Of a DNA stretch of 64,000 bases, positions 14,122-28,200 are shown one piece after another (the stretch's first letter is position 1; each line of letters starts with the position of its first letter). A program made the translations under genes and the position numbers. The DNA is from Hippophae tibetana. Taxonomy: Eukaryota; Streptophyta; Magnoliopsida; Rosales; Elaeagnaceae. The notes beneath the pieces were generated by a model. That model saw only the letters and a program-made list of their open reading frames with translations. It had not been told where the DNA came from and searched no databases. The stretch lies in assembly GCA_037013495.1 (NCBI GenBank), contig JAZDXN010000026.1:682001-746000 (forward strand), written 5' to 3'.

Positions 14122-16600
14122 TCGTGTATCGAAACAACTATTATAATATATCAAATGAAAGCTCGTATCAAATTACACAATATCTTTTTGTACTGCCAAG
14201 GAAAATAGTTTTTGTACCCAAATTACATCGTTTATATCACTTACCGAGTATTTAAAGTTTTTGACGCACCATTTTCAATTTACTTACTTCTGCTTTAATT
14301 CAATAGAGCTATACAGGAGATATTGGTGCCAACCTAGGTTTGATTATTTATATTTTCAATCAATCTGTATTCTTCAAAAAAAATAAGAGAAGAGAAAAAC
14401 AAAGAGGATATCGTTCATATTTTCAAAAACAAAAAAGCATTTGGTAAATATGAGTTACAACTTTCAATGGAGATAAATTTTGACTCGGGTATCAAAACCA
14501 CTATTATAATATATAAAATTGAAGCACGTATAAAATTCCACAATATGTTTTGGTATTGCCAAGGAAAATCGTTTTTGTACCAAAATTATATCGTTTATAT
14601 CCGTTACCGAGTATTTAATGTTTTTGACGCACCATTTTCAATTTACTTACTTCTGGTTTAATTCAATAGAGCTATAGAGGAGATATTGGTGCCAACCTAG
14701 GTTTGATTATTTATATTTTCAATCAATCCCTATTTTAAAAAAAAAATAAGAGGAGAGAAAAAAAAGAGGATGTCGTTCATATTTTCAAAAACAAAAAAAC
14801 ATTTGGAAAATATCAGTTACAACTTTCAACGGAGATAACTTTTGACTCGGGTATCGAAACAACTATTATAATATATCAAATTGAAGCACGTATAAAATTA
14901 CACAATATGTTTTTCTATTTCCAAGGAAAATCGTTTTTTTACCCAAATTACATCGTTTATATCCGTTACCGAGTATTTAATGTTTTTGACGCACCATTTT
15001 CAATTTACTTACTTCTGCTTTAATTCAATAGAGCTATACAGGAGATATTGGTGCCAACCTAGGTTTGATTATTTATATTTTCAATCAATCTGTATTCTTG
15101 AAAAAAAATAAGAGAAGAGAAAAAGAGGATATCGTTCATATTTTCAAAAACAAAAAAGCATTTTATAAATATGAGTTACAACTTTCAATGGAGATAACTT
15201 TTGACTCGGGTATCGAAACCACTATTATAATATATCAAATTGAAGAACGTATAAAATTACACAATATGTTTTTCTATTTCCAAGGAAAATCGTGTTTGTA
15301 CCCAAATTACATCGTTTATATCATTTACCGAGTGTTTAAAGTTTTTGACGCACCATTTTCAATTTACTTACTTCTGCTTTAATTTAATAGAGCTATACAG
15401 GAGATATTGGTGCCAACCTAGGTTTGATTATTTATATTTTCAATCAATCTGTATTCTTCAAAAAAAATAAGAGAAGAGAAAAAGAAAGAGGATATCGTTC
15501 ATATTTTCAAAAACAAAAAACCATTTTATAAATATGAGTTACAACTTTCAACGTAGATAACTTTTGACTCGGGTATCGAAACAACTATTATAATATATCA
15601 AATTGAAGCACGTATAAAATTACACAATATGTTTTTCTATTTCCAAGGAAAATCGTTTTTGTACCCAAATTACATCGTTTATATCATTTACCGAGTGTTT
15701 AATGTTTTTGACGCACCATTTTCAATTTACTTACTTCTGCTTTAATTTAATAGAGCTATACAGGAGATATTGGTGCCAATCTAGGTTTGATTATTTATAT
15801 TTTCAATCAATCTGTATTCTTCAAAAAAAATTAAGAGAAGAGAAAAAGAAAGAGGATATCGTTCATATTTTCAAAAACAAAAAAGCATTTTATAAATATG
15901 AGTTACAACTTTCAATGGAGATAACTTTTGACTCGGGTATCGAAACCACTATTATAATATATCAAATTGAAGAACGTATAAAATTACACAATATGATTTG
16001 GTATTTACAAGGAAAATCGTTTTTGTACCAAAATTATATCATTTATATCCGTTACCGGGTATTTAATGGTTTTGACGCACCATTTTCATTTTACTTACTT
16101 CTGGTTTAATTCAATAGGGCTATACAGGAGATATTGGTGCCAACCTAGGTTTGATTATTTATATTTTCAATCAATCCCTATTTTTCAAAAAAAAAAATAA
16201 GAGAAGAGAAAAAGAAAGAGGATGTCGTTCATATTTTCAAAAACAAAAAAACATTTGGTAAATATGAGTTACAACTTTCAACGGAGATAACTTTTGACTC
16301 GGGTATCGAAACAACTATTATAATATATCAAATCAAAGCTCGTGTCAAACTACAAAATATCTTTTGGTATTGCAAAGGAAAATCGTTTTTGTACCAAAAT
16401 TATATCATTTATATCCGTTACCGGGTATTTAATGGTTTTGACGCACCATTTTCAATTTACTTACTTCTGGTTTAATTCAATAGGGCTATACAGGAGATAT
16501 TGGTGCCAACCTAGGTTTGATTATTTATATTTTCAATCAATCCCTATTTTTCAAAAAAAAAAATAAGAGAAGAGAAAAAGAAAGAGGATGTCGTTCATAG
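14122..16600 (+). repeat. 7-monomer higher-order unit, copy 2
   Basis: This is the second copy of the unit that begins near 11.58 kb. It is nearly identical apart from one base lost in an A-run and scattered substitutions (for example TCTAGG for CCTAGG at 15,780). Homology to copy 1 fades after about 16.6 kb, where copy 1 has TTTGGAAAATATTAG and this copy has TTTGGTAAATATGAG. Confidence 0.8.
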
Positions 16601-18691
16601 TTTCAAAAACAAAAAAACATTTGGTAAATATGAGTTACAACTTTCAACGGAGATAACTTTTGACTCGGGTATCGAAACAACTATTATAATATATCAAATC
16701 AAAGCTCGTGTCAAACTACAAAATATCTTTTGGTATTGCAAAGGAAAATAGTTTTTGTACCCAAATTGCATCGTTTATATCACTTACCGAGTGTTTAAAG
16801 TTTTTGACGCACCATTTTCAATTTACTTACTTCTGCTTTAATTCAATAGAGCATTACAGGAGATATTGGTGCCAACCTAGGTTTGATTATTTATATTTTC
16901 AATCAATCTGTATTCTTCAAAAAAAATAAGAGAAGAGAAAAAGAAAGAGGATATCGTTCATAGTTTCAAAAACAAAAAAGCATTTTATAAATATGAGTTA
17001 CAACTTTCAATGGAGATAACTTTTGACTCGGGTATCGAAACCACTATTATAATATATCAAATTGAAGAACGTATAAAATTACACAATATCTTTTGGTACT
17101 GCCAAGGAAAATAGTTTTTGTACCCAAATTACATCGTTTATATCACTTACCGAGTATTTAAAGTTTTTGACGCACCATTTTCAATTTACTTACTTCTACT
17201 TTAATTCAATAGTGCTATACAGGAGATATTGGTGCCAACCTAGGTTTGATTATTTATATTTTCAATCAATCTGTATTCTTCAAAAAAAATAAGAGAAGAG
17301 AAAAAGAAAGAGGATATCGTTCATATTTTCAAAAACAAAAAAGCATTTGGTAAATATGAGTTACAACTTTCAATGGAGATAAATTTTGACTCGGGTATCA
17401 AAACCACTATTATAATATATAAAATTGAAGCACGTATAAAATTCCACAATATGTTTTGGTATTGCCAAGGAAAATCGTTTTTGTACCAAAATTATATCGT
17501 TTATATCCGTTACCGAGTATTTAATATTTTTGACGCACCATTTTCAATTTACTTACTTCTGGTTTAATTCAATAGAGCTATACAGGAGATATTGGTGCCA
17601 ACCTAGGGTTGATTATTTATATTTTCAATCAATCCTTATTTTAAAAAAAAAAATAAGAGAAGAGAAAAAGAAAGAGGATGTCGTTCATATTTTCAAAAAC
17701 AAAAAAACATTTGGAAAATATGAGTTACAACTTTCAACGGAGATAACTTTTGACTCGGGTATCGAAACAACTATTATAATATATCAAATTGAAGCACGTA
17801 TAAAATTACACAATATGTTTTGCTATTTCCAAGGAAAATCGTTTTTGTACCAAAATTATATCGTTTATATCCGTTACCGAGTATTTAATGTTTTTGACGC
17901 ACCATTTTCAATTTACTTACTTCTGCTTTAATTCAATAGAGCTATACAGGAGATATTGGTGCCAACCTAGGTTTGATTATTTATATTTTCAATCAATCCC
18001 TATTTTAAAAAAAAAATAAGAGAAGAGAAAAAGAAAGAGGATATCGTTCATATTTTCAAAAACAAAAAAACATTTGGAAAATATGAGTTACAACTTTCAA
18101 CGGAGATAACTTTTGACTCGGGTATCGAAACAACTATTATAATATATCAAATTGAAGCACGTATAAAATTACACAATATGTTTTTCTATTTCCAAGGAAA
18201 ATCGTTTTTGTACCCAAATTACATCGTTTATATCATTTACCGAGTGTTTAAAGTTTTTGACGCACCATTTTCAATTTACTTACTTCTGCTTTAATTTAAT
18301 AGAGCTATACAGGAGATATTGGTGCCAACCTAGGTTTGATTATTTATATTTTCAATCAATCTGTATTCTTCAAAAAAAATAAGAGAAGAGAAAAAGAAAG
18401 AGGATATCGTTCATATTTTCAAAAACAAAAAAGCATTTTATAAATATTAGTTACAACTTTCAATGGAGATAACTTTTGACTCGGGTATCGAAACCACTAT
18501 TATAATATATCAAATTGAAGAACGTATAAAATTACACAATATGTTTTGGAATTTCCAAGGAAAATCGTTTTTGTACCAAAATTATATCGTTTATATCCGT
18601 TACCGAGTATTTAATGTTTTTGACGCACCATTTTCAATTTACTTACTTCTGGTTTAATTCAATAGGGCTATACAGGAGATATTGGTGCCAA
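14333..18691 (+). repeat. Long-range duplicated block, copy 1 (12 monomers)
   Basis: This block matches 20,506-24,497. The offset is 6,173 bp for anchors at 14,333-16,144 and 5,807 or 5,806 bp for anchors at 16,876-18,692. The 366-bp step corresponds to one extra monomer here (16,510-16,875), which resembles its left neighbour (16,144-16,509) for most of its length. Shared private marks include CCTAGGGTT at 17,602 and 23,409, and TCATAGTTTC near 16,963 and 22,766. Confidence 0.82.
15058..15416 (+). repeat. 359-bp deletion monomer (second)
   Basis: It carries the same four-base loss in the purine tract and the same GTGTTTG substitution as the copy at 12,514, at an offset of 2,544 bp. A private base (CTTGAAAAA for CTTCAAAAA) is shared with the copy at 19,782 but not with those at 12,514 or 21,231. 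Confidence 0.93.
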
Positions 18692-20140
18692 CCTAGGTTT
18701 GATTATTTATATTTTCAATCAATCCCTATTTTTTAAAAAAAAAATAAGAGAAGAGAAAAAGAAAGAGGATGTCGTTCATATTTTCAAAAACAAAAGAACA
18801 TTTGGTAAATATGAGTTACAACTTTCAACGGAGATAACTTTTGACTCGTGTATCGAAACAACTATTATAATATATCAAATGAAAGCACGTATCAAATTAC
18901 ACAATATCTTTTTGTACTGCCAAGGAAAATAGTTTTTGTACCCAAATTACATCGTTTATATCACTTACCGAGTATTTAAAGTTTTTGACGCACCATTTTC
19001 AATTTACTTACTTCTGCTTTAATTCAATAGAGCTATACAGGAGATATTGGTGCCAACCTAGGTTTGATTATTTATATTTTCAATCAATCTGTATTCTTCA
19101 AAAAAAATAAGAGAAGAGAAAAACAAAGAGGATATCGTTCATATTTTCAAAAACAAAAAAGCATTTGGTAAATATGAGTTACAACTTTCAATGGAGATAA
19201 ATTTTGACTCGGGTATCAAAACCACTATTATAATATATAAAATTGAAGCACGTATAAAATTCCACAATATGTTTTGGTATTGCCAAGGAAAATCGTTTTT
19301 GTACCAAAATTATATCGTTTATATCCGTTACCGAGTATTTAATGTTTTTGACGCACCATTTTCAATTTACTTACTTCTGGTTTAATTCAATAGAGCTATA
19401 GAGGAGATATTGGTGCCAACCTAGGTTTGATTATTTATATTTTCAATCAATCCCTATTTTAAAAAAAAAATAAGAGGAGAGAAAAAAAAGAGGATGTCGT
19501 TCATATTTTCAAAAACAAAAAAACATTTGGAAAATATGAGTTACAACTTTCAACGGAGATAACTTTTGACTCGGGTATCGAAACAACTATTATAATATAT
19601 CAAATTGAAGCACGTATAAAATTACACAATATGTTTTTCTATTTCCAAGGAAAATCGTTTTTTTACCCAAATTACATCGTTTATATCCGTTACCGAGTAT
19701 TTAATGTTTTTGACGCACCATTTTCAATTTACTTACTTCTGCTTTAATTCAATAGAGCTATACAGGAGATATTGGTGCCAACCTAGGTTTGATTATTTAT
19801 ATTTTCAATCAATCTGTATTCTTGAAAAAAAATAAGAGAAGAGAAAAAGAGGATATCGTTCATATTTTCAAAAACAAAAAAGCATTTTATAAATATGAGT
19901 TACAACTTTCAATGGAGATAACTTTTGACTCGGGTATCGAAACCACTATTATAATATATCAAATTGAAGAACGTATAAAATTACACAATATGTTTTTCTA
20001 TTTCCAAGGAAAATCGTGTTTGTACCCAAATTACATCGTTTATATCATTTACCGAGTGTTTAAAGTTTTTGACGCACCATTTTCAATTTACTTACTTCTG
20101 CTTTAATTTAATAGAGCTATACAGGAGATATTGGTGCCAA
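18692..20140 (+). repeat. 4-monomer higher-order unit, copy 1 (1,449 bp)
   Basis: Four monomers with intervals 365, 363, 362 and 359 bp are followed directly by four with exactly the same intervals. The first monomer of each copy has the unusual CAAAAGAACATTTGG (otherwise seen only near 11,525). The second has GAAAAACAAAGAGG, the third AGGAGAGAAAAAAAAGAGG, and the fourth is the 359-bp deletion form. I saw only a few base differences from copy 2, for example AAAGCACG here against AAAGCTCG there. Confidence 0.9.
19782..20140 (+). repeat. 359-bp deletion monomer (third)
   Basis: It has the same deletion and GTGTTTG substitution as the other three. It shares CTTGAAAAA with the copy at 15,058, which links this segment to the 14-16 kb region at an offset of 4,724 bp (13 monomers). 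Confidence 0.93.
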
Positions 20141-21589
20141 CCTAGGTTTGATTATTTATATTTTCAATCAATCCCTATTTTTTAAAAAAAAAATAAGAGA
20201 AGAGAAAAAGAAAGAGGATGTCGTTCATATTTTCAAAAACAAAAGAACATTTGGTAAATATGAGTTACAACTTTCAACGGAGATAACTTTTGACTCGTGT
20301 ATCGAAACAACTATTATAATATATCAAATGAAAGCTCGTATCAAATTACACAATATCTTTTTGTACTGCCAAGGAAAATAGTTTTTGTACCCAAATTACA
20401 TCGTTTATATCACTTACCGAGTATTTAAAGTTTTTGACGCACCATTTTCAATTTACTTACTTCTGCTTTAATTCAATAGAGCTATACAGGAGATATTGGT
20501 GCCAACCTAGGTTTGATTATTTATATTTTCAATCAATCTGTATTCTTCAAAAAAAATAAGAGAAGAGAAAAACAAAGAGGATATCGTTCATATTTTCAAA
20601 AACAAAAAAGCATTTGGTAAATATGAGTTACAACTTTCAATGGAGATAAATTTTGACTCGGGTATCAAAACCACTATTATAATATATAAAAATGAAGCAC
20701 GTATAAAATTCCACAATATGTTTTGGTATTGCCAAGGAAAATCGTTTTTGTACCAAAATTATATCGTTTATATCCGTTACCGAGTATTTAATGTTTTTGA
20801 CGCACCATTTTCAATTTACTTACTTCTGGTTTAATTCAATAGAGCTATAGAGGAGATATTGGTGCCAACCTAGGTTTGATTATTTATATTTTCAATCAAT
20901 CCCTATTTTAAAAAAAAAATAAGAGGAGAGAAAAAAAAGAGGATGTCGTTCATATTTTCAAAAACAAAAAAACATTTGGAAAATATGAGTTACAACTTTC
21001 AACGGAGATAACTTTTGACTCGGGTATCGAAACAACTATTATAATATATCAAATTGAAGCACGTATAAAATTACACAATATGTTTTTCTATTTCCAAGGA
21101 AAATCGTTTTTTTACCCAAATTACATCGTTTATATCCGTTACCGAGTATTTAATGTTTTTGACGCACCATTTTCAATTTACTTACTTCTGCTTTAATTCA
21201 ATAGAGCTATACAGGAGATATTGGTGCCAACCTAGGTTTGATTATTTATATTTTCAATCAATCTGTATTCTTCAAAAAAAATAAGAGAAGAGAAAAAGAG
21301 GATATCGTTCATATTTTCAAAAACAAAAAAGCATTTTATAAATATGAGTTACAACTTTCAATGGAGATAACTTTTGACTCGGGTATCGAAACCACTATTA
21401 TAATATATCAAATTGAAGAACGTATAAAATTACACAATATGTTTTTCTATTTCCAAGGAAAATCGTGTTTGTACCCAAATTACATCGTTTATATCATTTA
21501 CCGAGTGTTTAAAGTTTTTGACGCACCATTTTCAATTTACTTACTTCTGCTTTAATTTAATAGAGCTATACAGGAGATATTGGTGCCAA
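20141..21589 (+). repeat. 4-monomer higher-order unit, copy 2 (1,449 bp)
   Basis: This is an immediate tandem copy of 18,692-20,140 with the same four interval lengths and the same marker changes in the same order. Its private differences include ATAAAAATGAAGC (about 20,686), where copy 1 has ATAAAATTGAAGC. Confidence 0.9.
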
Positions 21590-24497
21590 CCTAGGTTTGA
21601 TTATTTATATTTTCAATCAATCTGTATTCTTCAAAAAAAATAAGAGAAGAGAAAAAGAAAGAGGATATCGTTCATATTTTCAAAAACAAAAAACCATTTT
21701 ATAAATATGAGTTACAACTTTCAACGTAGATAACTTTTGACTCGGGTATCGAAACAACTATTATAATATATCAAATTGAAGCACGTATAAAATTACACAA
21801 TATGTTTTTCTATTTCCAAGGAAAATCGTTTTTGTACCCAAATTACATCGTTTATATCATTTACCGAGTGTTTAATGTTTTTGACGCACCATTTTCAATT
21901 TACTTACTTCTGCTTTAATTTAATAGAGCTATACAGGAGATATTGGTGCCAACCTAGGTTTGATTATTTATATTTTCAATCAATCTGTATTCTTCAAAAA
22001 AAAATAAGAGAAGAGAAAAAGAAAGAGGATATCGTTCATATTTTCAAAAACAAAAAAGCATTTTATAAATATGAGTTACAACTTTCAATGGAGATAACTT
22101 TTGACTCGGGTATCGAAACCACTATTATAATATATCAAATTGAAGAACGTATAAAATTACAAAATATGATTTGGTATTTACAAGGAAAATCGTTTTTGTA
22201 CCAAAATTATATCATTTATATCCGTTACCGGGTATTTAATGGTTTTGACGCACCATTTTCAATTTACTTACTTCTGGTTTAATTCAATAGGGCTATACAG
22301 GAGATATTGGTGCCAACCTAGGTTTGATTATTTATATTTTCAATCAATCCCTATTTTTCAAAAAAAAAAATAAGAGAAGAGAAAAAGAAAGAGGATGTCG
22401 TTCATATTTTCAAAAACAAAAAAACATTTGGTAAATATGAGTTACAACTTTCAACGGAGATAACTTTTGACTCGGGTATCGAAACAACTATTATAATAGA
22501 TCAAATCAAAGCTCGTGTCAAACTACAAAATATCTTTTGGTATTGCAAAGGAAAATAGTTTTTGTACCCAAATTGCATCGTTTATATCACTTACCGAGTG
22601 TTTAAAGTTTTTGACGCACCATTTTCAATTTACTTACTTCTGCTTTAATTCAATAGAGCTATACAGGAGATATTGGTGCCAACCTAGGTTTGATTATTTA
22701 TATTTTCAATCAATCTGTATTCTTCAAAAAAAATAAGAGAAGAGAAAAAGAAAGAGGATATCGTTCATAGTTTCAAAAACAAAAAAGCATTTTATAAATA
22801 TGAGTTACAACTTTCAACGGAGATAACTTTTGACTCGGGTATCGAAACCACTATTATAATATATCAAATTGAAGAACGTATAAAATTACACAATATCTTT
22901 TGGTACTGCCAAGGAAAATAGTTTTTGTACCCAAATTACATCGTTTATATCACTTACCGAGTATTTAAAGTTTTTGACGCACCATTTTCAATTTACTTAC
23001 TTCTACTTTAATTCAATAGAGCTATACAGGAGATATTGGTGCCAACCTAGGTTTGATTATTTATATTTTCAATCAATCTGTATTCTTCAAAAAAAATAAG
23101 AGAAGAGAAAAAGAAAGAGGATATCGTTCATATTTTCAAAAACAAAAAAGCATTTGGTAAATATGAGTTACAACTTTCAATGGAGATAAATTTTGACTCG
23201 GGTATCAAAACCACTATTATAATATATAAAATTGAAGCACGTATAAAATTCCACAATATGTTTTGGTATTGCCAAGGAAAATCGTTTTTGTACCAAAATT
23301 ATATCGTTTATATCCGTTACCGAGTATTTAATATTTTTGACGCACCATTTTCAATTTACTTACTTCTGGTTTAATTCAATAGAGCTATACAGGAGATATT
23401 GGTGCCAACCTAGGGTTGATTATTTATATTTTCAATCAATCCCTATTTTAAAAAAAAAAATAAGAGAAGAGAAAAAGAAAGAGGATGTCGTTCATATTTT
23501 CAAAAACAAAAAAACATTTGGAAAATATGAGTTACAACTTTCAACGGAGATAACTTTTGACTCGGGTATCGAAACAACTATTATAATATATCAAATTGAA
23601 GCACGTATAAAATTACACAATATGTTTTGCTATTTCCAAGGAAAATCGTTTTTGTACCAAAATTATATCGTTTATATCCGTTACCGAGTATTTAATGTTT
23701 TTGACGCACCATTTTCAATTTACTTACTTCTGCTTTAATTCAATAGAGCTATACAGGAGATATTGGTGCCAACCTTGGTTTGATTATTTATATTTTCAAT
23801 CAATCCCTATTTTAAAAAAAAATAAGAGAAGAGAAAAAGAAAGAGGATATCGTTCATATTTTCAAAAACAAAAAAACATTTGGAAAATATGAGTTACAAC
23901 TTTCAACGGAGATAACTTTTGACTCGGGTATCGAAACAACTATTATAATATATCAAATTGAAGCACGTATAAAATTACACAATATGTTTTTCTATTTCCA
24001 AGGAAAATCGTTTTTGTACCCAAATTACATCGTTTATATCATTTACCGAGTGTTTAAAGTTTTTGACGTACCATTTTCAATTTACTTACTTCTGCTTTAA
24101 TTTAATAGAGCTATACAGGAGATATTGGTGCCAACCTAGGTTTGATTATTTATATTTTCAATCAATCTGTATTCTTCAAAAAAAATAAGAGAAGAGAAAA
24201 AGAAAGAGGATATCGTTCATATTTTCAAAAACAAAAAAGCATTTTATAAATATGAGTTACAACTTTCAATGGAGATAACTTTTGACTCGGGTATTGAAAC
24301 CACTATTATAATATATCAAATTGAAGAACGTATAAAATTACACAATATGTTTTGGAATTTCCAAGGAAAATCGTTTTTGTACCAAAATTATATCGTTTAT
24401 ATCCGTTACCGAGTATTTAATGTTTTTGACGCACCATTTTCAATTTACTTACTTCTGGTTTAATTCAATAGGGCTATACAGGAGATATTGGTGCCAA
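20506..24497 (+). repeat. Long-range duplicated block, copy 2 (11 monomers)
   Basis: This is the counterpart of 14,333-18,691, one monomer shorter. Order and interval lengths agree apart from the missing monomer and one-base A-run changes. It overlaps the second 1,449-bp unit, which shows that several rounds of duplication are superimposed. Confidence 0.8.
21231..21589 (+). repeat. 359-bp deletion monomer (fourth)
   Basis: It has the same deletion and GTGTTTG substitution. It lies 1,449 bp after the third copy, as the last monomer of a four-monomer tandem duplication. Confidence 0.93.
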
Positions 24498-25228
24498 CCT
24501 AGGTTTGATTATTTATATTTTCAATCAATCCCTATTTTTCAAAAAAAAAAAAATAAGAGAAGAGAAAAAGAAAGAGGATGTCGTTCATATTTTCAAAAAC
24601 AAAAAAACATTTGGTAAATATGAGTTACAACTTTCAACGGAGATAACTTTTGACTCGCGTATCGAAACAACTATTATAATATATCAAATCAAAGCTCGTA
24701 TCAAACTACAAAATATCTTTTGGTATTGCCAAGGAAAATCGTTTTTGTACCCAAATTACATCGTTTATATCACTTACCGAGTGTTTAAAGTTTTTGACGC
24801 ACCATTTTCAATTTACTTACTTCTGCTTTAATTCAATAGAGCTATACAGGAGATATTGGTGCCAACCTAGGTTTGATTATTTATATTTTCAATCAATCTG
24901 TATTCTTCAAAAAAAATAAGAGAAGAGAAAAAGAAAGAGGATATCGTTCATATTTTCAAAAACAAAAAAGCATTTTATAAATATGAGTTACAACTTTCAA
25001 TGGAGATAACTTTTGACTCGGGTATCGAAACCACTATTATAATATATCAAATTGAAGAACGTATAAAATTACACAATATGATTTGGTATTTCCAAGGAAA
25101 ATCGTTTTTGTACCAAAATTATATCGTTTATATCCATTACCGAGTATTTAATGTTTTTGACGCACCATTTTCAATTTACTTACTTCTGGTTTAATTCAAT
25201 AGAGCTATACAGGAGATATTGGTGCCAA
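23046..25228 (+). repeat. 6-monomer block duplicated at 28.5 kb, copy 1
   Basis: It matches 28,506-30,688 at an offset of 5,460 bp (15 monomers). Both share CCTAGGGTT (23,409 and 28,869), loss of the hexamer to CCTTGG (23,773 and 29,232), GACGTACC for GACGCACC (about 24,065 and 29,525), a 368-bp monomer with a long A-run (24,498 and 29,958), and CTCGCGTATCG (about 24,654 and 30,114). Homology at this offset stops near 25.23 kb. Confidence 0.86.
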
Positions 25229-28200
25229 CCTAGGTTTGATTATTTATATTTTCAATCAATCCCTATTTTTAAAAAAAAAAATAAGAGAAGAGAAAAAGAA
25301 AGAGGATGTCGTTCATATTTTCAAAAACAAAAAAACATTTGGAAAATATGAGTTACAACTTTCAACGGAGATAACTTTTGACTCGGGTATCGAAACAACT
25401 ATTATAATATATCAAATTGAAGCACGTATAAAATTACACAATATGTTTTGCTATTTCCAAGGAAAATCGTTTTTGTACCAAAATTATATCGTTTATATCC
25501 GTTACCGAGTATTTAATGTTTTTGACGCACCATTTTCAATTTACTTACTTCTGCTTTAATTTAATAGAGCTATACAGGAGATATTGGTGCCAACCTAGGT
25601 TTGATTATTTATATTTTCAATCAATCCCTATTTTTCAAAAAAAAAAAAATAAGAGAAGAGAAAAAGAAAGAGGATGTCGTTCATATTTTCAAAAACAAAA
25701 AAACATTTGGTAAATATGAGTTACAACTTTCAACGGAGATAACTTTTGACTCGGGTATCGAAACAACTATTATAATATATCAAATCAAAGCTCGTATCAA
25801 ACTACAAAATATCTTTTGGTATTGCCAAGGAAAATCGTTTTTGTACCCAAATTACATCGTTTATATCACTTACCGAGTGTTTAAAGTTTTTGACGCACCA
25901 TTTTCAATTTACTTACTTCTGCTTTAATTGAATAGAGCTATACAGGAGATATTGGTGCCAACCTAGGTTTGATTATTTATATTTTCAATCAATCTGTATT
26001 CTTCAAAAAAAATAAGAGAAGAGAAAAAGAAAGAGGATATCGTTCATATTTTCAAAAACAAAAAAGCATTTTATAAATATGAGTTACAACTTTCAATGGA
26101 GATAACTTTTGACTCGGGTATCGAAACCACTATTATAATATATCAAATTGAAGAACGTATAAAATTACACAATATGTTTTGGTATTTCCAAGGAAAATCG
26201 TTTTTGTACCAAAATTATATCGTTTATATCCATTACCGAGTATTTAATGTTTTTGACGCACCATTTTCAATTTACTTACTTCTGGTTTAATTCAATAGAG
26301 CTATACAGGAGATATTGGTGCCAACCTAGGTTTGATTATTTATATTTTCAATCAATCCCTATTTTTCAAAAAAAATAAGAGAAGAGAAAAAGAAAGAGGA
26401 TGTCGTTCATATTTTCAAAAACAATAAACATTTGGTAAATATGAGTTACAACTTTCAACGGAGATAACTTTTGACTCGTGTATCGAAACAACTATTATAA
26501 TATATCAAATCAAAGCTCGTATCAAATTACACAATATATTTTGGTACTGCCAACGAAAATAGTTTTTGTACCCAAATTATATCGTTTATATCACTTACCG
26601 AGTATTTAAAGTTTTTGACGCACCATTTTCAATTTACTTACTTATACTTTAATTCAATAGAGCTATACAGGAGATATTTGTGCCAACCTAGGTTTGATTA
26701 TATATATTTTCAATCAATCTGTATTCTTCAAAAAAAATAAGAGAAGAGAAAAAGAAAGAGGATATCGTTCATATTTTCAAAAACAAAAAAGCATTTGGTA
26801 AATATGAGTTACAACTTTCAACGGAGATAACTTTTGACTCTGGTATCGAAACAACTATTATAATATATCAAATGAAAGCTCGTATCAAATTACACAATAT
26901 CTTTCGGTACTGCCAAGGAAAATAGTTTTTGTACCCAAATTACATCGTTTATATCACTTACCGAGTATTTAAAGTTTTTGACGCACCATTTTCAATTTAC
27001 TTACTTCTACTTTAATTCAATAGAGCTATACAGGAGATATTGGTGCCAACCTAGGTTTGATTATTTATATTTTCAATCAATCTGTATTCTTCAAAAAAAA
27101 TAAGAGAAGAGAAAAAGAAAGAGGATATCGTTCATATTTTCAAAAACAAAAAAGCATTTGGTAAATATGAGTTACAACTTTCAATGGAGATAAATTTTGA
27201 CTCGGGTATCAAAACCACTATTATAATATATAAAATTGAAGCACGTATCAAATTCCACAATATGTTTTGGTATTGCCAAGGAAAATCGTTTTTGTACCAA
27301 AATTATATCGTTTATATCCGTTACCGAGTATTTAATATTTTTGACGCACCATTTTCAATTTACTTACTTCTGGTTTAATTCAATAGAGCTATACAGGAGA
27401 TATTGGTGCCAACCTAGGTTTGATTATTTATATTTTCAATCAATCCCTATTTTTAAAAAAAAAATAAGAGAAGAGAAAAAGAAAGAGGATGTCGTTCATA
27501 TTTTCAAAAACAAAAAAACATTTGGAAAATATGAGTTACAACTTTCAACGGAGATAACTTTTGACTCGGGTATCGAAACAACTATTATAATATATCAAAT
27601 TGAAGCACGTATAAAATTACACAATATGTTTTGCTATTTCCAAGGAAAATCGTTTTTGTACCAAAATTATATCGTTTATATCCGTTACCGAGTATTTAAT
27701 GTTTTTGACGCACCATTTTCAATTTACTTACTTCTGCTTTATTTTAATAGAGCTATACAGGAGATATTGGTGCCAACCTAGGTTTGATTATTTATATTTT
27801 CAATCAATCCCTATTTTTCAAAAAAAAAAATAAGAGAAGAGAAAAAGAAAGAGGATGTCGTTCATATTTTCAAAAACAAAAAAACATTTGGTAAATATGA
27901 GTTACAACTTTCAACGGAGATAACTTTTGACTCGTGTATCGAAACAACTATTATAATATATCAAATCAAAGCTCGTATCAAATTACACAATATATTTTGG
28001 TACTGCCAACGAAAATAGTTTTTCTACCCAAATTATATCGTTTATATCACTTACCGAGTATTTAAAGTTTTTGACGCACCATTTTCAATTTACTTACTTA
28101 TACTTTAATTCAATAGAGCTATACAGGAGATATTTGTGCCAACCTAGGTTTGATTATATATATTTTCAATCAATCTGTATTCTTCAAAAAAAATAAGAGA

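Noticed and set aside
27236..27781. The longest open frame (181 codons) as a possible gene
   Set aside because: It starts at a TTG inside a monomer and is long only because CTTTAATTT changed to CTTTATTTT, which removed a stop. Related changes at 34,285 and 37,556 are explained by segmental duplication.
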